DNA of 64,000 bases, from positions 1 through 64,000 of the IMG/VR virus record IMGVR_UViG_3300042327_000405. One strand, written 5' to 3'. The notes below the pieces were generated by a model, which searched no databases, had not been told where the DNA came from, and saw nothing but the letters and a program-made list of their open reading frames with translations. The first letter of the stretch is position 1. Each line of letters starts with the position of its first letter. The position numbers and the translations under genes were made by a program. Below, in pieces: positions 37,157-45,005 of the stretch. This stretch comes from a virus.

Positions 37157-39190
37157 CTACTTGTTTATTTTAATCTCACAGTAGTCAGTAGTGCAGTACA
37201 TCTCTCCTTGAGCCTCAAGATTTTCTGCTCCATCATAAATAGCAGCAAAATCAATGTGCTTTAACTTGCCAATATACGACTCGTATTGCTCTTCATTAAT
37301 TTGAGTGTATGGCTGTTGTGGATATGTATGATTTCCCATTGGTAGGAATGATACTGCTTTTAACTGTCCTTCGTACATGTGGAGTGCTGGAACAACATGC
37401 TTTGACTCTGTTTCTTTGTCAAATGAAAGTGTTACAGAAACACCATTGTCAGACCAGTACTTTTGAGCAGTTGCTGCAAGTGCGATCTTCTCAAACAACG
37501 TAACATCTTTTTCAGATCTTGGATGACCTGACTTAATTGGGAAGTATACAACTGATGTGTTTGCTGACACTACGTCATCTTCAATTGTGTACCCCGCTGC
37601 TTTGAACAAGTGCATCATTGGGTCTGTATTTCCAAATCGAACTGCACGAAGGAAGAAGTTTCCTCCAGGTCCCCAGTGAACTCCAGGAGTTGCGCCAGAA
37701 AGGATTGAAACTGATCCTGATGGCTTAACTGTTGTTACACGAATTGATTCACGAACACATAGCCATTCTGAATACTGATGATCATAGTGACGAATCTTGT
37801 TGTAACCTTCGTCCATCCACTCACGAACAATTGGCAAACCCTTTTGATCTGCAAATGATGCAATACCAGTAAGTGATGTACCAATACGACGATTGCGTTG
37901 CATGATACCGTTTGTTTGTGGCCAGTGTGTTGGAACAAGTGTTACAGTCTTTCCATAAAGGTATGCAAACTTCAGGGTACGCAAGAAGTCTTCCTTAGAT
38001 TCATGACGATTTAAGTGCACTTCTACAAGTGTGCATAGTTCGTATGATTCCAACGGCTGCTCCGCACATGGGTTGAATCCCATTACACGATAATCCTTAC
38101 CGTCTGGCGCATCCTTTAGTCGTCCATAATTACGGGCAACATCAAGCCAAATAAAACCTGGTTCTCCATTTTCCGTAATTAAATCTACATAGTCTTCGTA
38201 ATCTGTTCCTACTTCTGCTGAAATAGAATTATTAGACATCCAAGCCCAGCCTGGATTTTCTGGATCAAAAGAATTTCGTTCTGGGAACATCTCTGAGTTC
38301 TTTAGATTCATGAATGTTTCATCCCCTTCATTACCTAAAGCAAGAGTTGCTGATCTGCGGACATTGCCTGATACCACACAAGTACCAATGAGGTTTACAA
38401 GGTCTACAATGGCACGAGAATCTAGTGTTTCTCCGCCTCTGGAGCCGATTACACGGTCTATCTGGTCGTGCAACTTGATAAGAGGTGCAGGCCCTGATGC
38501 AACGCCTCCAAAGCCCTTAATAGGTGCTCCAAGTGGTCTGATCAAATCGTAGTTAAATTTCTGAATACTCTGGTTTGCTCTCAAATAAGAGTTGATAAGG
38601 AGTCGTACTGACTCTACCCAGCCTTCACGAGTGTCTGGAATTTCGAACACCTGTTCTGGTTCTGTTGGGGTATAGATTGAGAAATTCTTATCCTGTCCCA
38701 CTGTATCAAACCCTACACCAATGCCAAGCATCAAGGCGTCCATTACCCAAGCAAAAAGTGCTCCTGGATCGTTCTTATCAAGGTCCTTTGTAGATACCAT
38801 TGCACAGTTCTGTAGTGCTGCTGAGTTCTTCTTCTCCATAGTCATAGGAGTTCCAAATGCCCACATGCCACGGCCTGGTGGTGTCCATTTTAATTCAAAC
38901 ATTCTTTGGAATGCTTCTTGTGCTGACTTCTGAGCCTTATAGTCATTCCATGGCAAACGGTTTTCTTTAGCATGATTCTTCTGAACTGAATACATACCCT
39001 CGATTACACGGCGACAAACCTCGTGCCATCTTTCCTTAGTTCCGTCTTCCTTCATTCGAGAATATGTACGAATAAAAGTAATCTCTCCAAGTGAATTTTC
39101 TGCTGCATCTTTAAACCCAAATGGGCTTTCTTGGTTCTTGTACTTTTCTACAAAGTCTTCTGGAAGTTTAAAACTAAAAAAATCTGACAT
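37157..39190 (-). CDS. nrdJ: class II (B12-dependent) ribonucleoside-triphosphate reductase
   Basis: Converts NTPs to dNTPs for phage DNA synthesis, using adenosylcobalamin and no second subunit. 677 residues with family motifs in order: TPPGRGMWAFG, ALQNCAMVST, LGIGVGFDTVGQ, SGNVRRSATLALGN, NPCAEQPLESYELCTLVEV (radical-site Cys), VKPSGSVSILSGATPGVHW, and C-terminal cysteines in YCTTDYCEIK for electron delivery. Length and single-gene layout match the monomeric RTPR type. The host must supply or import B12. AAAGGA precedes the ATG; a TGCTATACT box lies about 38 bases before the start. Confidence 0.95.
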   Translation of the reverse strand: MSDFFSFKLPEDFVEKYKNQESPFGFKDAAENSLGEITFIRTYSRMKEDGTKERWHEVCRRVIEGMYSVQKNHAKENRLPWNDYKAQKSAQEAFQRMFELKWTPPGRGMWAFGTPMTMEKKNSAALQNCAMVSTKDLDKNDPGALFAWVMDALMLGIGVGFDTVGQDKNFSIYTPTEPEQVFEIPDTREGWVESVRLLINSYLRANQSIQKFNYDLIRPLGAPIKGFGGVASGPAPLIKLHDQIDRVIGSRGGETLDSRAIVDLVNLIGTCVVSGNVRRSATLALGNEGDETFMNLKNSEMFPERNSFDPENPGWAWMSNNSISAEVGTDYEDYVDLITENGEPGFIWLDVARNYGRLKDAPDGKDYRVMGFNPCAEQPLESYELCTLVEVHLNRHESKEDFLRTLKFAYLYGKTVTLVPTHWPQTNGIMQRNRRIGTSLTGIASFADQKGLPIVREWMDEGYNKIRHYDHQYSEWLCVRESIRVTTVKPSGSVSILSGATPGVHWGPGGNFFLRAVRFGNTDPMMHLFKAAGYTIEDDVVSANTSVVYFPIKSGHPRSEKDVTLFEKIALAATAQKYWSDNGVSVTLSFDKETESKHVVPALHMYEGQLKAVSFLPMGNHTYPQQPYTQINEEQYESYIGKLKHIDFAAIYDGAENLEAQGEMYCTTDYCEIKINK

Positions 39191-39227
39191 AATATTTATC
39201 GTCCTTTCAAAAACGGATTAAGACCTA

Positions 39228-39260
39228 AGTATAGCAGAGTTTTATAAAAAGCAAAACTCT
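39228..39260 (-). promoter_or_regulatory. hairpin and extended -10 upstream of the reductase
   Basis: On the minus strand an 8-bp hairpin (AGAGTTTT / AAAACTCT) is followed at once by TGCTATACT at 39228-39236. It could end the upstream transcript and start the reductase transcript, leaving a leader of about 30 bases. Confidence 0.55.
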
Positions 39261-39283
39261 ACCTAAAGTTTGAGTTGACAGTT

Positions 39284-39997
39284 TTACTTAAAGGTTTTCT
39301 TTTGCCAAAACTTAAGTCTATAGCCATTTTGAAAAACAGATCTAACTTTATCTCTTTGTTCCTCTACTTTTTTTGCTGAAAAGTTTTTGTCTAATTCCAT
39401 CGTCCAGTCTTCTCTTTTAAATGGAAAAACCTGAAACATCGGAGTTCCTTGTTTGATAGTTCCTTTAAAATTCTTTTTTACTAAAAAGGATAGGTGACCA
39501 TCAGTAAAATAGTTATCAGTATCCACCACGGCATCAATAGCCTTTAGGGGTGATGGAGGTTGGTGCATGGGGCTAGTAAAGAGTGTGCTATAACCAGGAT
39601 CAGTATTAACCATCCAGGTAGGGTGAATTCTTAAAATTTTATTACAGTAAATATCTTTATCTATAGGCAAACTAGACACCTGCTCTTCTGAATGTTCGCT
39701 TATTAATAATGAATAGTATTTATTCATAGCAGCAGGAAGTTGAAGATTTATGTTTCCATCAGTTGTGTCTAGGTATATGTCACATGGAACTTTTAAGACA
39801 TACCCCATTGCCATTGCATCAAAAAATGCTTGACATTTTTTTACAGTAAGTCTCATTATTCCTCTATCGGGAATATCACTTCCTGATATTGCTGGCTGAT
39901 CTTTATACCACAACGGGACATTTTTTGTTGCTTGTTCTGGCTCTGGAACAATATTTGTCAGCGCTGGATACATCTGTAAAAATCTAATTGTGTTCAT
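39284..39997 (-). CDS. conserved phage protein of unknown function
   Basis: A 237-residue protein. N-terminus FLQMYPALTNIVPEPEQATK and VPLWYKDQP, and a C-terminal segment TPMFQVFPFKREDW followed by a basic helix. I recall similar proteins in viruses of aquatic bacteria without a known role (a DUF6065-like family is possible). No catalytic motif can be named. GAGAAGGG precedes the ATG. Confidence 0.6.
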   Translation of the reverse strand: MNTIRFLQMYPALTNIVPEPEQATKNVPLWYKDQPAISGSDIPDRGIMRLTVKKCQAFFDAMAMGYVLKVPCDIYLDTTDGNINLQLPAAMNKYYSLLISEHSEEQVSSLPIDKDIYCNKILRIHPTWMVNTDPGYSTLFTSPMHQPPSPLKAIDAVVDTDNYFTDGHLSFLVKKNFKGTIKQGTPMFQVFPFKREDWTMELDKNFSAKKVEEQRDKVRSVFQNGYRLKFWQKKTFK

Positions 39998-40028
39998 AAA
40001 AGCCCTTCTCTATATTAATTATAGCATA

Positions 40029-40445
40029 TTAAAGGGTTTGCCACATGTTTGGCTGTTGTGATTTAAGTAGAGAACTTGGAGCAACATAGAAATATAGCAA
40101 CTCTTGATCAATTTCTACAACTGTTGAGTTGTCTATTCCTCCACGTATGACTATTAGATCGCTTTCTTGTGGCTCTAATTTTGCAGTTTCATTATCTAAG
40201 AAAATATTTTCAATAATTTTACCCTTTTTATTTAAATAAATTTTTCCATAAAAAGATAAGATATTTTTTGATCCAGAGGTAAACTTAAGATCGTTATTTT
40301 CCAAAAGCATACTTTCATTAGAAAACAAAACATGATATTCTTGCTTTTCATAATTTATTTTATTTTCTTTACAGATACTTTGTACAAGTGTTTTTATTGT
40401 GCTATTAGTCTCATTTCCTAAATCAGAAACAATGTAGTTTATCAT
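40029..40445 (-). CDS. hypothetical protein, beta-rich
   Basis: A 138-residue protein whose ATG overlaps the stop of the acetyltransferase gene (ATGA-type). The second half (KLEPQESDLIVIRGGIDNS, LLYFYVAPSSLLKSQ) resembles a small double-stranded beta-helix, but metal ligands are not obvious. Likely co-expressed with the acetyltransferase and the FN3/Hint protein. Confidence 0.55.
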   Translation of the reverse strand: MINYIVSDLGNETNSTIKTLVQSICKENKINYEKQEYHVLFSNESMLLENNDLKFTSGSKNILSFYGKIYLNKKGKIIENIFLDNETAKLEPQESDLIVIRGGIDNSTVVEIDQELLYFYVAPSSLLKSQQPNMWQTL

Positions 40446-40948
40446 GTTGAAACTCTCCTACCAAAAAAAACATATGGGTATACTGGTTGCTCAAAAAATT
40501 CTTTTCTCATGTTAAAATTATTTTCTGTTTGTGCTGTTCCAAAATCAAAATTTATAACTTTAGAAGCATTGGCAACTGCTTTATTTGCTACATCTGTACC
40601 AGATTCATGAACAATCTTTTTATTGAACCCATTTTTCATAAGATAAAAACAGTATACTGTTAATGCTGAAGCAATTCCCCTTTTTCTTAAATGTGGTGAT
40701 ATAAAGATTCTTCCAGATGCATATGTTTCATCATCTACTTTTCTCATTGTTATGTATCCATCTGGATAATCGTTTAGAATATAGTCTCCAACAAATAAAG
40801 AACCACTTGGGTGTTTATCATTAAAATATATATAACCTATGCCATCTACATTAGGATTTGGATGATCCTTTAAAAAAACAAGATGCGACCAAGAACCCTT
40901 TAATTCTTTTGGATGATCAAAGGATGAAGTGTCAACAACATCAAACAT
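40442..40948 (-). CDS. GNAT-family acetyltransferase
   Basis: A 168-residue protein. The acetyl-CoA loop is visible in FISPHLRKRGIASALTVYCF (near residue 95-114), where RKRGIA matches the R/Q-x-x-G-x-G/A motif, preceded by the usual strand (DETYASGRIFI). The substrate is unknown. The gene lies directly after the FN3/Hint protein gene, so acetylation of a virion glycan or protein is a reasonable guess. Confidence 0.75.
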   Translation of the reverse strand: MFDVVDTSSFDHPKELKGSWSHLVFLKDHPNPNVDGIGYIYFNDKHPSGSLFVGDYILNDYPDGYITMRKVDDETYASGRIFISPHLRKRGIASALTVYCFYLMKNGFNKKIVHESGTDVANKAVANASKVINFDFGTAQTENNFNMRKEFFEQPVYPYVFFGRRVST

Positions 40949-40950
40949 TA

Positions 40951-42171
40951 TTATGCAGGTTCTGTTGGATAATCTATTTGATAACCGTCATAAACTAAGA
41001 AATGATCTGTATAGAACATGTCATAAGGCTCGCAGTTAATAGAGATAACTTCATGTGGAATGCTTGAAATTATTAATTCAGTTATGGGTGTCCAAGTGTT
41101 TGTATCTGTAGACCAAAGTTCATCTGTATCTAAAAGATCTGCACTTTCAACCATGCTGGCAACATTATTTCTTTTTACAAGCATTGTGTGAGATCCTGAA
41201 TAAAATTCTCCATTTACAGATACAGACTGTGATGCTTGTGAACCTCCCAAATGTGTAATTGTTGTTACTTTGTCTGGAAGAATTTCAAGACCTTCTGGGC
41301 TTGCTGTCCAATTGTGAACATCTTCTCTTGTGAAGTTAATACCCAAACCAGGAATTTCTGTAGAAACAAGTTCATCTCCTACTTTAAGATTTGATGCTTG
41401 AACGTATCCACTTGGAGTTAAAACCAGTGTGTGAAGACTTATAGACTTAAATGCTCCGAATGCACTGAATGCACCAAAGGCACCGAATGCTCCGAAAGCA
41501 CCAAAGGCTGCAAAGGCACCGAAGGCTCCGAAAGCACTGAATGCACCGAAGGCACCGAAGGCTCCGAAGGCAGAAAACACTGTAGTTACAGATCCTGATT
41601 CACCAGATGTTGCCGAGTTACCGTTAGCATTTGTAGCATATACGTTATATGTCTGTGCAGTTCCCTGTTCTTGACCAACGCTTACTGAAAGTCCAGATGT
41701 GTCCCCAGACTTTCCATCTGATGATGTCCAACGATAGTTAGTAATTGCTTTACCACCATTTGCTGGTGCTGACCATGAAACGGAATCTGTTCCTGCTGAT
41801 GGAGAAGATGCACTTGGTGCAGATGGAGTTGCTGGCACTGTTGTTATAGTTATTGCACCAGTTGCAGCAGACGCAGCAGAAGTTCCTGCAGCATTAGTAG
41901 CCTGTACTGTAAATGTTGGTGTCGCTCCAGTGGCAATTCCAGTTACTGTAATTGGAGAAGATGCTCCTGTTCCTGTTTGACCTGTACTTGCTGTTACTGT
42001 AAATGATGTTGCTGCATTTGGACCTGTAGGAGTAAAAGTAACTGTTGCTGCTCCATTGTCATATGCCCGTGCAGTTCCAACATCTGTTGCTGTTCCAATA
42101 GTTGGTGCACTTGGTGCCAAAAAGTCATTTGATGCTTGAGACTTTTTACCTATTTTTTTACCTGATGCCAT
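40951..42171 (-). CDS. fibre-type protein: two FN3 domains, (GAF)n repeat and Hint-like domain
   Basis: 406 residues. Residues 18-110 and 113-196 look like fibronectin type III domains. Residues 199-241 are a repeat of Ala-Phe-Gly or Ala-Phe-Ser triplets. Residues 242-400 resemble a Hint (hedgehog/intein) domain: block A-like SLHTLVLTPSGYVQASNLKV then GDEL, block B-like SGSHTMLVKR, and an end-block EVISINCEPYDMFYTDHFLV. The usual first Cys is Ser/absent and the terminal Asn is not seen, so cleavage without splicing, or a purely structural role, is possible. AGGAG precedes the ATG. Confidence 0.7.
   Translation of the reverse strand: MASGKKIGKKSQASNDFLAPSAPTIGTATDVGTARAYDNGAATVTFTPTGPNAATSFTVTASTGQTGTGASSPITVTGIATGATPTFTVQATNAAGTSAASAATGAITITTVPATPSAPSASSPSAGTDSVSWSAPANGGKAITNYRWTSSDGKSGDTSGLSVSVGQEQGTAQTYNVYATNANGNSATSGESGSVTTVFSAFGAFGAFGAFSAFGAFGAFAAFGAFGAFGAFGAFSAFGAFKSISLHTLVLTPSGYVQASNLKVGDELVSTEIPGLGINFTREDVHNWTASPEGLEILPDKVTTITHLGGSQASQSVSVNGEFYSGSHTMLVKRNNVASMVESADLLDTDELWSTDTNTWTPITELIISSIPHEVISINCEPYDMFYTDHFLVYDGYQIDYPTEPA
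41449..41577 (-). repeat. 9-bp in-frame repeat encoding the (GAF)n segment
   Basis: About 14 degenerate copies of a nine-base unit (GCACCGAAG-like on the plus strand) encode the Ala-Phe-Gly/Ser triplets. Synonymous variation between copies suggests selection for the peptide rather than a very recent expansion. Confidence 0.9.
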
Positions 42172-42202
42172 TTTTATCTCCTAATTTCTTTTTTATTTTT
42201 TA

Positions 42203-43462
42203 TTACGCTGACAAGTCTCCGAAGACAACCCATGTATTTGCTGCTCTCTTAAAGAGAGTTGCAGATGACCAAGTTGTACGAAGTTTTAAGCCAGGTGTTG
42301 CATTTACTGTTGTAGTTCCAGGTGTTACTGCTGCGATTGTTACCTGTCCTGCTCCAGTTTGAAGAATATCAATAGATGTTCCAATTGGATAATTTAATAC
42401 AGCATCTGTTGGAATTGAAAGAGTTATCGCTGATGCTGAATTCATTTCAATTAGATCATCTCTTTCAGTAAGTGATGAAAGTGTGTATGATGCTGTCTTT
42501 TGTGAAATTGGTGTTAAAGAATCTACCTTTAATCCAAGATTAGTTGTGACTGTTGCTGCAAAGTTTGCGTCATCACCAAGTGCTGCAGCAAGTTCATCAA
42601 GTGTGTTGAGGGCTGCTGGTGCACCAGTTAGAAGAGCATTTACTTGTGATGTTGCATCGGCGATTGCTTCTGCCTTTGCTGTAGCAATTGCTGTAGATTG
42701 TGCAGTAGATACTGGCTTTGACGCATCTGCTGTATTATCAACATTGCCTAGGCCTAAAGAAGTCTTTGTAACTGCTGCAACCTCTGACTTAAGTGCTAGA
42801 AGTGATGTATCTGCAATTCCATGTACGTTTGATGTATCAAGATCGTGTGCTGAAACCTTAGCATCTGCTGCTGTTCCTGCTGCTGTGATTGCTTCAGTTT
42901 TTGCTGTAGCAATTGCTGCTGCCTGTGCTGTTGAAACTGGCTTCGATACATCTTGTGTATTGTCTACGTTTGAAAGACCTACTGAAGACTTTGTAAGTGC
43001 TGCTACTGCAGTAGTTACAGCATCGGTGGCAAAAGTTTTTGTTGCAAGAAGGTCAGTATCTGCAATTCCGTGAACATTTAATGTGTCCGCTATATGGTCA
43101 GTAATATCACCTCTAAGTTCGGCTTCCATTTCAGTAAATGTTGCGTTAGCAAGAAGAGTAAGATTATCGACGTAAGTTTTTGTTGTATATAATGACAAGA
43201 AGTCAGGATTATCTCCCAATGCATCTGAAATTTCTGATAGTGTATTTAAAGTTTCTGGAGCCATGCCAATTACTGAGTCAATTGCATTTGTAAGTTCTGT
43301 TGCATTAGCAAAATATACTAATTGAGACCATGTAGATGTTCCATTACCCATCTTAAATTTGCTTGTGTCAGTCTCAAAACCGATTTCACCTGCTGCTAAA
43401 ACTGGGTTTGCAGCCGTCCATTGGGCTGCAGATCCTCTGCGCTGTTGCATTCTTGTTGCCAT
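42203..43462 (-). CDS. tail fibre with Mtd-like N-terminal domain
   Basis: A 419-residue protein. Residues 6-50 (QQRRGSAAQWTAANPVLAAG ... FKMGNG) match the N-terminal domain of the major-tropism-determinant type, which anchors receptor-binding proteins. The middle has alternating short helices (SSVGLSNVDNTQDVSKPVST repeated twice), typical of trimeric fibre shafts. The C-terminal ~95 residues (KTASYTLSSLTERDDLIEM ... NTWVVFGDL) reappear in the PTPVA protein at 51854-53530. AAGGAG lies before the ATG, next to a small hairpin. Confidence 0.8.
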   Translation of the reverse strand: MATRMQQRRGSAAQWTAANPVLAAGEIGFETDTSKFKMGNGTSTWSQLVYFANATELTNAIDSVIGMAPETLNTLSEISDALGDNPDFLSLYTTKTYVDNLTLLANATFTEMEAELRGDITDHIADTLNVHGIADTDLLATKTFATDAVTTAVAALTKSSVGLSNVDNTQDVSKPVSTAQAAAIATAKTEAITAAGTAADAKVSAHDLDTSNVHGIADTSLLALKSEVAAVTKTSLGLGNVDNTADASKPVSTAQSTAIATAKAEAIADATSQVNALLTGAPAALNTLDELAAALGDDANFAATVTTNLGLKVDSLTPISQKTASYTLSSLTERDDLIEMNSASAITLSIPTDAVLNYPIGTSIDILQTGAGQVTIAAVTPGTTTVNATPGLKLRTTWSSATLFKRAANTWVVFGDLSA

Positions 43463-43477
43463 ATTTAGTTCTCCTTA

Positions 43478-43492
43478 GTACGGGCTGCGTAC
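43478..43492 (-). promoter_or_regulatory. 5-bp hairpin with CAGCC loop touching the ribosome site
   Basis: Minus-strand GTACG-CAGCC-CGTAC directly before AAGGAG of the fibre gene. The paralogous gene upstream has the same loop with a different but also complementary stem (44479-44493). Confidence 0.6.
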
Positions 43493-43531
43493 GTATTCTT
43501 TGTAATTATACCACTGAGTTCTTTCATTATT

Positions 43532-44464
43532 TTAAACTCCCCCGCCATCAAGGACAAGGTTTAAACTTGAAATATCTTGTATTGCTGCTTTAACAAATGC
43601 TGTTGTAGCAACCTGTGTTGTATCAGTTCCCACTGATGCAGTTGGGGCGGAAGGTGTTCCAGTTAATGTTGGTGAAGCAAGTGGTGCGTATGTAGATGCT
43701 GCGGTTGTAGAAGCAAGTTTGGCATCTAGTGCTGTTTGTGTAGGACCCGAAACTGGCTTATCCTGATCTCTTGTATTATCTACATCGGCAAGACCTACTG
43801 AAGATTTTGTTAGTGCTGCTACTGCAGTTGAAATCTTTGTATCTGCTGCAGTACCTGCTGCTGCGATTGCATCGGCTTCTGCTGTATCAACATATGTCTT
43901 AGTTGCAACTGTTGTATCAATAGTAAATTTATCGTTGACACCATCCCACAAAAGTCCTGTTCCTGCTAGTGCTGACTGATCTACTTCTGCACCTGAAACA
44001 GCATTTGCAACATCTGTTAGTGTTGCAAGAAGTGCAGTGTTTGCAATTCCATGAACATTTGTACTTGAATTGTGTGTTGAAAGTGCTGATGCTGCTGTTG
44101 CTTCTGCACCTGACTTAGCATTATTAGCCTTTGTAGTGGCATCTCCTGATGCTGTAGAAATAGCCTCTGACTTAGCAGTTGCAATATTTGATGTTACTGT
44201 AGAGAAAAAGTTTGCATCGTCACCTACGGCTGCTGCAAGTTCATTAAGAGTATCTAGAAGACCTGGGGCGCCGTCAATTAAATCTTCAAGTGCTCCTGCT
44301 GCATCTGCAGTAAAGTAGACCAAAGAAACCCAACGAGTTGTTCCATTACCAATCTTGAACTTATTTGTATCAGTCTCAAAGCCTATTTCTCCTGGGGATA
44401 AAATTGGATTTGCAGATGTCCACTGCGCTGCAGTGCCTCTTCTTTGCTGTTGTCTAACTGCCAT
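43532..44464 (-). CDS. tail fibre paralogue with Mtd-like N-terminal domain
   Basis: A 310-residue protein whose first 55 residues (QQRRGTAAQWTSANPILSPG ... FKIGNGTTRW) are nearly the same as those of the fibre at 42203-43462. The shaft also shares SSVGLADVDNTRDQDKPVSG. Its C-terminus (SPTLTGTPSAPTASVGTDT, then TQVATTAFVKAAI) is a common tail-fibre ending. The two genes look like a duplication with divergent tips, which could widen host range or form a hetero-fibre. Confidence 0.78.
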   Translation of the reverse strand: MAVRQQQRRGTAAQWTSANPILSPGEIGFETDTNKFKIGNGTTRWVSLVYFTADAAGALEDLIDGAPGLLDTLNELAAAVGDDANFFSTVTSNIATAKSEAISTASGDATTKANNAKSGAEATAASALSTHNSSTNVHGIANTALLATLTDVANAVSGAEVDQSALAGTGLLWDGVNDKFTIDTTVATKTYVDTAEADAIAAAGTAADTKISTAVAALTKSSVGLADVDNTRDQDKPVSGPTQTALDAKLASTTAASTYAPLASPTLTGTPSAPTASVGTDTTQVATTAFVKAAIQDISSLNLVLDGGGV

Positions 44465-44478
44465 GTATTTTTCTCCTT

Positions 44479-44493
44479 ATGGGGGCTGCCCAT
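44479..44493 (-). promoter_or_regulatory. 5-bp hairpin with CAGCC loop touching the ribosome site
   Basis: Minus-strand ATGGG-CAGCC-CCCAT immediately upstream of AAGGAG. Same loop and spacing as the hairpin at 43478-43492, with all stem pairs kept despite different bases. Confidence 0.6.
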
Positions 44494-44520
44494 TACTTAT
44501 CTTATTATAACACCCAATTT

Positions 44521-44970
44521 TTAATTGAAGTTATCTATTGCTGTTCCACCATCTACGGTAGAGTTAAAAACTGTATCTGATGCAAGACCAGAGTCTGTTT
44601 CAGATGTCATTGGACTATCAAAAAATCCAGAATCAACGAACATGCTTACAATAAGGCCTGTGCCATCAATTGCTGTATCATGAATGTGATCTGGAATACT
44701 AGTTGTATCATCAATAGTTGCCTGGGTATACCAAGAACCATCATAATAGAAATTAATTCTATTTGTTCCAGTGTCTAACCACTGTGTTCCGTTAGTTGGT
44801 GAAGAAGGAGCAGTAGAGCCTACGGCCATTGAACGACTATCGACATACTCCTTAGTTGCTGCATGGGCATTAAGAGTTGGAGCCCCTACTGTTACTGCAT
44901 CTCCGAATGTACCGCCGTTTGCTACGACTAATCCATTCTTGACCTTGAAGTCTTTGTCGACTGTTGTCAT
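44521..44970 (-). CDS. short fibre/structural protein
   Basis: A 149-residue protein. The N-terminus TTVDKDFKVKNGLVVANGGT is homologous to the start of the 622-residue neighbour (ATVNKDFKIKSGLIVEGTT). The middle segment (APSSPTNGTQWLDTGTNRIN ... YDGSWY) is a common collar-type domain of tail fibres. GAGGGAG lies before the ATG. Confidence 0.72.
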   Translation of the reverse strand: MTTVDKDFKVKNGLVVANGGTFGDAVTVGAPTLNAHAATKEYVDSRSMAVGSTAPSSPTNGTQWLDTGTNRINFYYDGSWYTQATIDDTTSIPDHIHDTAIDGTGLIVSMFVDSGFFDSPMTSETDSGLASDTVFNSTVDGGTAIDNFN

Positions 44971-45005
44971 TTACTACTCCCTCTTCCAACTATTTTTATT
45001 TTTTA

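Noticed and set aside
37157-39190. Possible intein in the ribonucleotide reductase
   Set aside because: Phage reductases often carry inteins, but all catalytic blocks are contiguous and the length is normal.
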